A stretch of 64,000 bases of DNA. Source: Gnomoniopsis sp. IMI 355080 (taxonomy: Eukaryota > Ascomycota > Sordariomycetes > Diaporthales > Gnomoniaceae). The notes under the pieces were generated by a model. The model was not told the origin of the DNA, searched no databases, and was given only the letters and a program-made list of their open reading frames with translations. Location of the stretch: positions 124,001 to 188,000 of the forward strand of contig JAPEVC010000032.1 in the NCBI GenBank assembly GCA_027946555.1, given 5' to 3'. Both the position numbers and the translations under genes were made by a program. Below, piece by piece: positions 47,233-57,899 of this stretch. The first letter of the stretch is position 1. Every line of letters starts with the position of its first letter.

Positions 47233-48613
47233 TTACACCCGCCCTCCCAAATGCAGTATGTTCTGCCTCATAGCCTCAGTCAAATCCCCACTGCCTGTGT
47301 ACACATGAGCCAGCGTCTGAGACCAGGCCTCAGGATGGGGCATTGGCAGGTCTATTGAATCTCCAGTTTTGATATGGCCGGACATCATCAGCGCCGCCAG
47401 CGCCGGAAGGTATGACCGTGCGTAGGCAAGATCTAGTAAAGTCGGTGCGGGTCAGCGAGAATATAGTCTTACGGGGTGCAGGCGTGGAAGACCCTCGCTC
47501 CTTAGCACCATAGCAGTAATAGTCAAGCAAGTGAAGCCTAGCCGGTTTGCGGCTTTGCGGAGCAGTGTATGATAGTCTGAACTTACGGACTGGCATTTCC
47601 CTCGCATTACTCCTCGACGAGGTGCTGCCGCTCCGAACACCCGTTGCCGTTAGACTGGACCGGCGCTGCTGCCCGGGACCTAAGCGCGGTGTCAGGGGTG
47701 TAAGGGGCGTCAGAGGCGTTGTAGGGGTCCGTGCCGCCGTTGACAGATCGTCGGGGGAAATGGGGACGCCTGATTGGCGGCGCATCGAGTTTGGCGTCGT
47801 AGGTGTTGATGGGAGCGTAGTCCTGAGCTGGCTTAGGTCGAACTTGCGCGCTATTAGGAACGGCTTGCGGTCTTTGTTCCTGGGCCGAATGCGTGCCCGG
47901 ATTATCACCGAGTTTCCATCCATGCCGTCCGTCATTGCGATGCCGCTTTGACGACGCAAGGCCGAGGAAGCCACGAAGACGTCCGCTCTGGCTGGCTCGT
48001 TGAAGTAGACATGTCCCCATGCTTGCAGCATATCCGGCTGGATGAGGGCTAGGCTTTGGCGTCGCGACTTCTGCAACGCATCGGCTGGCGCTGACAGTCT
48101 GCGGTTGGCCACAGTGCCGAGATGGTTGGCTTGTGATACTGTCATGCCCGACAGCAGCATTGACCTCGTCTCGTCCACCATGGATCGTTGTAGTCCGTTA
48201 TGAGAAGCCTGCTGGGCGTTGCTGGGTGTGTTCGGAGCCGTTGAAGGCAGCTTGGCAGACTTGGCGACGTGTAATGGACTGTCCATGGTCAAATTTCCTA
48301 CTCTTGCTGCCATGGCCTTCTCGGCGATGGGCGAGAGAGGTCTTCCAGACGGCCTGTCACCGCTGACAGAGCCCTGCCTGCCTCCACCGTCCAGACTCTC
48401 CACCATCGCTCTCTCATGATGCCTCATACCAACATCGAAACCGGGCGTCGAGGGTTGAATTGGACTGGGGAGTGGCTTCGCCGTCAGAGGGCTGGGAACA
48501 GGTAGAGGAGTCCGGTGATTTCGGAAAGCAGCGCGTGGGAGTCCATCGGCCAGCTCGTCTCTGTAGTCTGTCCGTAGCTCCAGACTGGGTCTATTGCGTG
48601 TCTGTGTGTCCAT
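47233..48613 (-). CDS. Clp1-like (clampless-type) protein with BTB/POZ-like C-terminus
   Basis: Exons 47587-48613 and 47233-47432 (1227 nt) encode 408 residues; the 154-bp intron starts GTAAGTTCAG and ends TTTACTAG. Reading through the intron gives a longer frame to 47330, but the spliced C-terminus (HLAYARSYLPALAALMMSGH, then PMPHPEAWSQTLAHVYTGSG) is a typical alpha-helical BTB-like ending and restores phase exactly. The N-terminal half is disordered, rich in Ser-Pro and Thr-Pro with an LTPLTPLTP repeat. The central block (MLQAWGHVYFNEPARADVFV) resembles fungal proteins annotated as Clp1-like, named after the basidiomycete clampless regulator; this naming rests on memory, not a search. The start is the ATG at 48613. 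No catalytic motif is seen, so a scaffold or regulatory role is inferred. Confidence 0.75.
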
Positions 48614-49532
48614 GGCCACCTTGACAGGGGGAATAAGGAGAGGTTTCAAGGCCAGATCGAGTCTTGGTAGCCTTAAAATGCAGCAAATAGATCAACAAGT
48701 TGATGAAGGATGTCCAGCTTTGGGCATGTCTCATTCAGCGCTTTGTGGGTAGAGTTGCCGGGTGTCAATGAAAGGGCACAAGGCCGCGGGACAGCAGAGC
48801 GGATGGGGAGCGAGGGCTGCCATCTTGAGCTTTGTATGGCAGTCTTTGATCCTATGGTACATAGTGACTTGTGCGCCTCTCTACTGGCGCGTCTGAAAGG
48901 AGATGAGGTACTGTCATCCAGTCGGACTGCACCACTGTCGAACAAAGCCGGCCGTTCCGTCATGGACTCATGAGAACAAAGCACCCGACATTCCAGAACG
49001 ACAGAATGTTTCACAGCCTTTGTCGGGAACGGTTTCTTCAACGACAGGGGGACCTACCGGGGAGGGTTTGGGGTTGAAATTCGTGTTCCCACTACAGAGC
49101 CATGGACAAAGAAAAACATCTCAAAAATAGAAATCTGTCGTCTCTGACGGCAGAGTTGGTGATGAAGGTCGGGGGTGTGACGGGTGGTTACCAACTTCCC
49201 GTGTGCAACCTACTGTAGTAGGTACGTACCTCCAATGTACGCAGTATCCGTCCGTCTAGCCCCGGGCGAAGGTGGACCCCACTTGAGGAGGTATCTACCC
49301 TCACTTTTGATTGGTTGGCTGTTTCTGGCGGTCTCGAAGCTATGGCCACCTGACAAGGCTGAGGCCAGCAGGCAGAGCAATCGCCTATCACATCTTTCCT
49401 GAGTCTTCCTTGCCAGCCTGTCCTTAGGGATTGCTCGTGATATAGCTCTTCTTGGGGCGCGCCATGTCCCTCGACGTTCGAGAGTCCTGACTTGAGACCT
49501 CTGCCAACCAAACGGTGCTGGGCTTTACTAGC
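48614..49532. promoter_or_regulatory. Divergent intergenic region upstream of the Clp1-like gene and GWT1
   Basis: The 919 bp separate two divergent starts and presumably hold both promoters. A 12-bp palindrome AGGTACGTACCT lies at 49220-49231. No gene is recognised. Confidence 0.5.
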
Positions 49533-51119
49533 ATGTCTAATTCAACATCCACTTACAAGCAGCAGAAGGAGGACTTCGTGTCCGGCCTGACGGGCGGCCC
49601 TGTGGGCGAAATTGTGGCTGTCACTGCCGTCCTGCCCGTGAGTCCCCGTCGGATCTCAATAGTGACGCCAGCCCCAAGCTAAGGTCCAAGACAGGTTGCA
49701 GCCCTCGTGTGGTCCGTCCTACAGGCCCGCCAGTCTTTCTTCAAGCCGTATACCGCCCTCGCTCTTCTTGTCGATTACCTGCTTACCGTCGGCACCACAC
49801 TCCTCGCCATTACGCTCTACGCCGACAAGTCTCTGCTGCTCATGATCCTACTACTCGCTCCCGCCCTACTCGTATACGCCTTGCCGCCCAATTCAGGCGC
49901 ACGAAGAAAGAAGCCCCTGCTGCCACCCTCCGCCATCAAGCCCACCACCACCGGTGGTGCTTCAGCGACTCGCAATGACCTCAACGTTCTCTCGACCAAA
50001 CCCTTCCTCACATCCTTCCGTGCCTCCATACTAGTCATCACCTGCCTGGCCATTCTTGCAGTCGACTTTCGTATCTTCCCGCGACGCTTCGCCAAGGTCG
50101 AAACATGGGGCACGTCGTTGATGGACGTGGGCGTGGGCGCTTTTGTCTTTTCCGCTGGGCTGGTGGGCGCGCGGCCTGTTCTCAAAGAACGTGCCGCCCA
50201 TGCAGGTGGAAGTCGCGCTATGGCGTCTACTTTGCCGGGCCGACTGGGTAGGTCAGTACGCCATGCCCTGCCACTCTTTGCGCTGGGTGTTGTGCGTCTC
50301 TTGAGCGTCAAGGGGCTGGATTACGCCGAGCACGTCACGGAGTATGGTGTGCACTGGAACTTCTTCTTCACGATGGGTCTTCTACCACCGTTTGTGGCGC
50401 TGTTCCAGTCTGCGCTCAAGTTCGTCCCCTCTTACGCAGCGCTCGCCCTCATCCTGGGTGTCGCCTACCAGGTCGTACTCGAGAGCACAGGACTGAAGGC
50501 CTACATTCTGACCGCGCCGCGGGTCGACCTGCTCTCGCAGAACCGCGAGGGCATCTGCAGCTTCGTCGGCTACTTGGCCATTTTCTTGGCAGGCCAAGAC
50601 ACCGGCATGTACGTCCTACCGCGGAACATCAACTCGCGTAGCAGCGCCAGCGGCGCAACGCAAAGGACGACCTTACTGATGACGCTCGCGGTCTGGAGTG
50701 GTATTTGGTCGGCGCTGTACTTTCTCGCTACGAATTACCACTACGGCGCGGGCCTGTTAGTGTCGCGGCGACTGGCGAACCTGCCATACATATTGGGTGT
50801 GGCAGCGCTGGGCTCAATGAACCTTTTTGCTTGCTGTCTTGTCGAGACGATTTGCTTCCCGTCATTCTATAGCGCTGCGGATGCGAAGGCCGAGAAGGAG
50901 GCATACGAAACCGCCACGAGCAGGGTGGCGCGTGCATATAACCGCAATGGGCTGGCGTTGTTCTTGGTGGCGAACCTACTGACAGGGCTTGTCAACTTGA
51001 CGGTACCAACGTTGGATGTTGGTCCGGTAGGAAGCATGGGAATTCTCGTATTGTACAGCGCTGTTTTGACGGTCGTGGCCGTTGCGCTGGATGCATACAG
51101 TATAAGCATTAAATTGTGA
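49533..51119 (+). CDS. GWT1: GPI-anchor biosynthesis inositol acyltransferase Gwt1
   Basis: Exons 49533-49637 and 49695-51119 (1530 nt) encode 509 residues; the 57-bp intron has GTGAGT/GACAG borders. The N-terminus (YKQQKEDFVSGLTGG) is the characteristic opening of Gwt1/PIG-W, followed by about a dozen hydrophobic membrane segments. Conserved family stretches are visible: LGVVRLLSVKGLDYAEHVTE, EYGVHWNFFFTMGLLPPF and SQNREGICSFVGYLAIFLAG. Family knowledge: it acylates the inositol of glucosaminyl-PI in the ER lumen, an early step of GPI-anchor assembly needed for wall mannoproteins. The upstream exon is required; the frame at 49707 is internal. Residue length matches fungal homologues. Confidence 0.96.
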
Positions 51120-52284
51120 TGAGACATTTCTGGTCTCCCATTACTTCGGTAGATAATCTCCATGGCTCTGAAGCTGCGAAGGCCACCATTTCAAGGTGGA
51201 AAAAGATCCTTTGATTCTGCTAGGCACGATCAACCTTTCGACGGGCACTATACTCCCCGAAACCTAACTAAGCTCTGCTCCATGACCTCTCTTGGGCTTT
51301 GTACATCACCACGGGCACGTTCGTCTGTCATTACAGCTCGAGCATTTGGGAAAACAGCTCACCTCGATGGTGAGAATTAGTGTGATCACAGGGTCATTCC
51401 GCCAGTGGGCCACATCAATCTCTTGAGCTTCGTGGTTTGGAAGGCTTCAACAGACAGGAGAGGCCATCCGGCCGGGGGGCCACCGAATCAGTGGCCTGAT
51501 AAAGCTTGCGTCCATCTTGGCCACTTTCGCGGGGTGAATGATTTATCCACCTCTTTTTGCGTAGGAAATTTTGATGTGAAGATTGTGGCGAACAGCGCAG
51601 GCGAGTTGATGAGAATAGACTATACTTTAGACTAACTAACTACCTGGGTAGTTGAGAAGGAAAGAGCAACAAATCGCAGATTTGAGCTAATTTCAATACT
51701 GCTTTATCATAAGCGCATTATCAGAAATCAGCAGGAAAATATACTACTGATACTCTAGTGAGCCACTTGTAGACACATACCAGGTAGGATGTCTGAGGCC
51801 GGCGAGTACCTATCTAGGTACCTACCTGCTAGGTATCGACCTACGTCTGTAAAAAAAAAGTAGTAGCAGGAGTGTGGAGAAGCCGAGATCATATGCTCAT
51901 CGCCTGATGCTGCTCGAGACGTCATGGAAAATATGCGCAAATATAACATACTTTACACCTCGCGGCCCAATCCGTCCTGGCCTCAATCTTCATTGGCTCA
52001 CGCATATAATGAGTGCACTATGTCCCGTGGATTCGTATGGGCGAGTCACATTATGACACTTCCGCGAAAATGGTACACCACTTTGTCTATGTTCCAAGGT
52101 TATTTTGCACTATTCAATTCTAATTCACGAGAAACCGCGGCAGTGCAAGATATCAATGAAAACCCCGCAAAACAATGGGACAATTGCAGCTGGCAAGCAT
52201 GTCTTGGACTTGCCTATATCTTCTGCACGTATTTCGCAGATCCCAAGTTAGGTCTGACGGCTTCACCCAGCAAGAGGCTACACG
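51120..52284. other. Intergenic region (1.2 kb), no supportable gene
   Basis: Between two plus-strand genes. It holds a 7-bp-arm inverted repeat AACTACC-TG-GGTAGTT (51638-51653) and a TAGGTACCTA palindrome (51815-51824). From about 51,640 on it is AT-rich, with no coding potential recognised. Confidence 0.5.
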
Positions 52285-54409
52285 ATGAACGCCATAGACG
52301 CAGCGATCCTGCTCATCTTCAGCCTCGGCACCTCCTCCGCCGGGGCGCAAGGAAGCTATGCCAAACCCGCGTCGCAAGTCACTCCAGAGGCTTGGGCAGC
52401 CCTCAACCAGAGCGTGGCCGGTAGATTGCATATCGGGCGTCCACTGGCGTTGCCGTGCTATCTGCGCTACACGAGCGACATTGGGATAGATGGGACTACG
52501 AACGACGAGTGGAACTCGCCGAATATGTCGGCGTGCGACAACATCCAGTCCAATAAGGATGACCCCATCTTTATCGGCGACAACTTTGGCGGCTATATGA
52601 GCTACAACTTTGCGCCGTGCGTGACGACCGACCAGGATTGCAAGCTGAGCGCCTTGTTGCCCTACGACCCTATTAGCCCTTTAACAGGCGTATGTTCCCA
52701 GGGCGGCGTACCAAGTTATTATGTTGACGCAACGGGCGTGGACGAGGTGGCAGCTTCGCTACGGTGGGCCAACGAGCAGAACGTGCGACTTGTCATCAAA
52801 AACACAGGCCATGATTACCGTGGGCGTAGTACGGGCCCGGACTCGTTTGCCATCTGGACACATCATATCAAGCCGCAGATGGTAATTGATGACAATTTCA
52901 TACCAGATGGTTGCCCGGAAAGCACAGGACCTGTTGTTACATACGGCGCGGGAGAGCAATTTCAGGAACTGAACGATTTTGTCTATCAGAACAAATACAG
53001 TGAGTGCTTTGCCGTCTCGTGCATGTCACTCCCGACAAGCCTCCTCTGCCTCACTGTGGTATCCACTTTATCTTCTCTCCTTATTGACAGCTCCGCAAGT
53101 GTTGATCGGCGGTGCTGCCGCGACAGTTGGCGCCTCTGGAGGCTGGATCCTAGGAGGAGGTCACAGCTTTGCGTCGAATACTTATGGATTGGGCGTCGAC
53201 AATGTCATGCAGATGCGCGTTGTGCTTCCCAACGGGACCTACGTAACCGCCAATCGATGTCAACATCAGGACATATTCTTTGCTCTCCGTGGCGGTGGAG
53301 GAGGGACGTTCGGTGTTCTTATGGAAACCACGTCCAGGCTCTATCCGATCGTACCTATGCAGGTGAGTAGGTAAGGACGCTGGGACTCATTGGACATTGT
53401 TACAATGTCCAGGCCAGCCCAAAGATCCTTTGCTAACTTGAATCCGGCATAGCTAGCCTCGATATATTCGATTTCGTTCGCCGGCGACAACGGCAGACAA
53501 GTTCTTCGCACAATGATCGAGAACGCGGTGAAATGGGCAGACGACGGCTGGGGCGGCTACGTTGGACCAGACTATCTCTCCGGAAGCGTGGTTCAGTTCT
53601 CCCTCGCGACGCCCAAGCTAACCCTCGAGGAAGCCAAGGAGTCAATGAAGCCCCTAACAGATCTGTGCAGCAGCCTTGGCAACGACACAGTGCCCATCTA
53701 CGTCAGCATCTCAACGCTGAATGAGGGGTATAAAGAATATTTGGAGACGCCGTTCATCAAGGCCTTCACGATACTAAACAACGTCGGTCTAGCGCCCGCC
53801 AGCCGCTTGATCCCGCAAGAGTTCTTCGAGGCGCCTGACAAGCAGGAGACGCTCCTGGATGCGTTGACGGGCATCATCGAGACCGGCGAGCCCAATTCAA
53901 TTGTACCTTACTATGTGCTCTTTGTGCCGCCGCATAGCTACCAGCTGCCCGATTCCGACATTCCCCCCAATGGCCCAGGTGCGGCATCTGTCTCACCAGC
54001 ATGGGTTAGTAATTTCCTTCGTTTCTCGATTGGGACTTCCGTCGTAGAGATTTGTTGCTGAGATGATTGACTTGGAACCCAGAGGAAATCGATCTGGCAT
54101 GTCTTTGCCCAGACATTTTGGGATCCTATCGACCCGACGGCTAGCCTCGCTGGCAATGTTACGCAGGCTTTCAGCGACGCGCACCACTCGATCGACGTAC
54201 TACGGCAGATGGCGCCCGACTCCGGGGCGTACCAGAACGAAGCTGATCCGTTCGAGCCGGATTGGATCGGTACCTTTTGGGGCCAGGAGAACTACGACCG
54301 CTTGCTGCAGATCAAGCGAGAGATTGACCCCAACAATATTATGACTTGTTTGCGTTGTGTGGGTTACGACGAATCGGATCCGCGGTATATGTGCTATCCA
54401 CAAATTTAA
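52285..54409 (+). CDS. Secreted FAD-linked oxidoreductase, berberine-bridge (BBE) type
   Basis: Exons 52285-52999, 53091-53362, 53453-54004 and 54083-54409 total 1866 nt and encode 621 residues. Introns are 78-91 bp and all phases close. A signal peptide (IDAAILLIFSLGTSSAGA) and NQS/NMS sequons indicate secretion. The FAD-binding type 4 domain has the covalent-flavin His at about 176 in KNTGHDYRG and a glycine-rich loop GASGGWILGGGHSF. The loop position that carries a second, cysteinyl flavin bond in bicovalent BBE enzymes reads GGAAATVG, so only the His bond is expected. The BBE domain closes the protein (IKREIDPNNIMTCLRCVG). Such fungal enzymes, often annotated isoamyl alcohol oxidases, oxidise alcohols, sugars or secondary metabolites. 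The substrate is unknown and no biosynthetic cluster surrounds it. Confidence 0.93.
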
Positions 54410-55709
54410 GAGGCGATAGAATCTTGATTGTTTGCTTTTAGACGTAGCTTTCCACTAAGCCTTCTAGAAGATGCAGTCAGTATATCATGTACCCTTATTC
54501 TTTCCTCTCTGTATTGTATACCTGTATACCCATTGATACGATTTGATCTGAATTGGCATCGTTGTGCGGTGTGTATAATACATGCGGCGGGGGCTGGGTG
54601 AATCATCTGACTGCGAATTGTGGTCTCCTCGTGTTGTAGTCACCTCCTCGTGGGCACTTGCAGTTTCCAGGCCTGCCCAGGTATCTAAGTTGAGCAGGCC
54701 TTTTCGACGTTTGGACTTTGACTGGCAATTCTCTTCTGGTGGATTCTGGGTGATCAACTCCTCCTTTCTTTTGTGGTATTCCCTCTTCCTTGCCCTCCTT
54801 TCACCTTTACTAGCTTGCATTTGGACTAATGGAACTTCCAAGTCTGTGTTCTGTAGGTGACAGTCTCTGCGTGTCTGCACAGACAACGACAAGTGGAATA
54901 AGGATGTGGTCACTCAACCAGCAAGGGAAATAAGTCACGTATGCGATGCTGGCCCGCGAGGAAGCGGTATTTTCAGGCCTTTATGCCGCTTGTGAACTGG
55001 TCTTATGATCAAGGGGATAAAATATCGTCTGTATCAATCAGGTCTGAGGGGTGCATAAGCTCCTCTAAACTGACCTGTCAACTTATTTGGTCTGAAGTAC
55101 TGGCATTGTATCAGTCACGACTATAAACCCGGATGTTAAGCTTTAGCTCGGAGTTGTTATACATAATACTACTCAAATCAACTAGAATGGCAATGGCAAG
55201 GCTGTCCCATAGTGTGTGCTTTTTGATAGCCCTAATCCTGCAGGTCCCCAGGCATACACTACCACATTATTAAACTCATGCCTAGGTTGCATGCTATGAG
55301 CAGCAGTAGTCATTCCAGAGAATGTCAAGGAAGCATGATATTCGCTATATGAGCTGTGCGATTTGCACAGCCCTGGAAGTGCTTTTTCAAGGCCCTGTAA
55401 AGGTTATTGCTGGTTCGCGCCAACGAAACTGAGTTTGAACTCATTCTCAATGTCCTGTTCTGTTTCATTTATATCAATAAGGGATTGATCATTGCACGAC
55501 ACTATCAAGGTCCTGAGATACATGCCGAATACCTAGGTATTGTGTGTCCCCCGGTGTGAAGCCCTGGGTGCAAGCAATTCATAGCTACTCAATCGTTGAC
55601 ACTCTAGTTCTGACCTCTCACTTGGACAGAAATAGCAGATTAGTAGATTGATCGAGGAGGTATGATGAGTCAACAAAGCCCGCAACTTTTTGGATTGAAT
55701 AGGACTTAC

Positions 55710-55886
55710 TTTAAATCGACACGGAAGGAAATCGAGCTTTCCTTTCAAATCGAGGTTCAGCACATATTGATCCGGAGACGGTAGGATATTCATCATATTT
55801 TCGACTTGCCGTACCTAGATACATATATCCTGAACGTTCGGTGAATGCCCAGGTACACATTCTCTCATTTTTTTGACGAGGGCCAT
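55710..55886 (-). other. Orphan exon-like fragment with good splice signals
   Basis: On the minus strand an ATG at 55886 opens MALVKKMREC (55857-55886). A 42-bp intron-like gap GTACCT...ATCTAG follows, then a 35-codon phase-0 segment at 55710-55814 (ENMMNILPSPDQYVLNLDLK within it) that ends at a consensus GTAAGT donor. A branch-point-like CTACTAATC and acceptor lie downstream (about 55,630), but every onward frame meets an early stop. The protein text looks natural, yet no family is recognised. It is either a tiny gene or the relic of a larger one. Confidence 0.25.
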
Positions 55887-56169
55887 GTCAATAACTGGTG
55901 GAGTACATCATTGAGCGTCGGTCCAAAAGTGATGCAGATCTGTCACCAGGACCTGTTACGCGGTAATTCTAGCTTATCCCTCGATCTCGGCCGTAAAATT
56001 AAACACGTTTAGTATTCAAAAAGCTATGTGAAGCAACCAGGTGTTTGATATCAGCTCTACACTCCTTCTCAGCAAATTTCCAACCAATATCGCACATGGA
56101 GTCCTTCCATCGAATGAGGAGGACGCTCGGCAAGTCGGAAGAAGAAACAAATCCATACGTGACAGGTCA

Positions 56170-56208
56170 CACGGGTTCAAGTTTGAACCATGGTTCCATG
56201 AACCCGTG
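56170..56208. repeat. Nested inverted repeat (hairpin-forming)
   Basis: Outer arms CACGGGTTCA (56170-56179) and TGAACCCGTG (56199-56208) are perfectly complementary over 10 bp. The 19-base loop itself contains the palindrome AACCATGGTT, and GGTTCAA/TTGAACC pair across 56174-56189. Confidence 0.85.
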
Positions 56209-57883
56209 TTTCCAGTTCATGCGGCCATCAGCAGTCCACCGAATAATAACGACGTGTAGTAGAATTGGAGCTGAAATAGCTTCCTGGAGCTTTGGTTGGT
56301 GCGTTGGCTAGATTTACCCAAGTTTTACTCTAAGGCTTTCTCTGCAGAGCCGTATCGTGTTGGAAAAGTTCAATGCCTCGTTCACAAGCTGAATACGGTA
56401 ATTAGTGTTACCAGGCCTTGTCACATAGTGCCTAGAAGCTGGCTGAGCAGCTGAATTAGGGTGTGGGGGCAAGGTATCGAGGGTGATGATACAAATTCTC
56501 CCTAGTTTACCGTGAAGGTATTCCAACAGCACCTTGGGAGGTCCTGAGCAGGTCTCTACTAAAAACTGGAGCCTGAGCAGACTCCCATGAGCGATTTCCA
56601 TTGAAAGTTGTTTTCGAAACTTGTTATCGTCCTGGTGATTAAAGAACATGTATGCGAGAAAAAAGGTAAGGGGTAAGACGCAAGAGCGCAGAAACGCAAA
56701 GTCCTCATAGGAGAGCCTTCGAAAAGAGGACGGAGCATTGATCTTGGGACATCATCGTGTGTCTCAATGCTTAACAGGGTACTGCATGTGGCTAATGGCC
56801 AGCTACATGACAATTCACTATTATGTGCTCGTTGCTCGTTCTCGGTTTGGACATCACGGCATCGTACTTTGGTACGGTTCGTTTGCTGATAGCTATCTAG
56901 CTGTGTCGTTGCTCCGGGTGCCCCAAATGCCTTCTTCAGCTTACCTGTTGGAGTGGTATTACATGGTAGTGCCTCAGCATGTGACCTTGATAGCCTAACC
57001 ACTTAACATTCTTTGCTGCAAGCTTCTCCTACTAAAACGGAAATGTCGAGGAGCTTCTTGGAGGGAGGGGGGTTTCCTACTGGAAGACAATTCTCAAATG
57101 AGGTCACCGGATAGGTAGGCTTAGGTGCTTGGAGGTTAGACCGACTCTCTGACCCGGCACAACCTGCCGAACCCGACACGAGCAGCGTCAAGGCGGTCAG
57201 CTCGCCTCGCCTCAACAAGCGGTCGCATTATTTTTGTTCGCAGCCCAACGTGCAAAGCCGAAGCCAGCTCTCGGGCTGGCCAAGAAACGACGCCCTCCGG
57301 TGAGAGAGAGAGAGGGAGAAAGAGAGCTGTGAGGTATCGATGTTGTCAGGCTCACCCCTGCCTTTGGGCGCCACGTCCATCTCCGACTTTCAATGCATGT
57401 GTCTCGTCAACGAGCAAACCGGCCGTGGAGACGAGAGGCGCCGCACTAAGTCGTTAGGTCTTGGCAAAAGATGCCGTCAGTCGACTGGGCGGCGTACAGA
57501 GGAGCAAGCCTCTTTTTGCCTGACTCCCATATTCCCGATGCATAAAGGAAATGTCGCCGGCGGCAGCTAGAAGACCGGGAGAAAGCGCCTAGAAGGTGGA
57601 GTAGCCCGGAAAATACCTGCTATGGTATCCTTCAAAGCATTGGATGATGAAGCCCGGCAGGAATGAGGCTGTTTTACAATCAGAACATGACTGAGCAGTG
57701 GTTAAGGGTCCTTGACAATAGCTACTTATGCGGTAGCCGCCGGGTATCAAAAATGAATCCCCTGATTGCCTGACTTGGATGATCATTGTTGAAGTAATTT
57801 TTTCTTCATGCGCATGTACAGTACAGCTGCGATGTGGGAATGAATTAGCGCGGGTGGCGGCGACTCTTGCAGCGTATTCATTC

Positions 57884-57899
57884 GGCCGGCCGGCCGGCC
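57884..57899. repeat. (GGCC)4 palindromic tract
   Basis: Sixteen bases of GGCC repeated four times, fully self-complementary, in a non-coding AT-moderate region. Confidence 0.9.

Noticed and set aside
47330..48649. Unspliced 439-codon version of the Clp1-like gene
   Set aside because: Its C-terminal part reads through an intron. The spliced model gives a protein-like conserved tail and exact phase.
49709..49978. 89-codon alternative-frame ORF within GWT1
   Set aside because: It overlaps the well-supported GWT1 second exon and has no domain.
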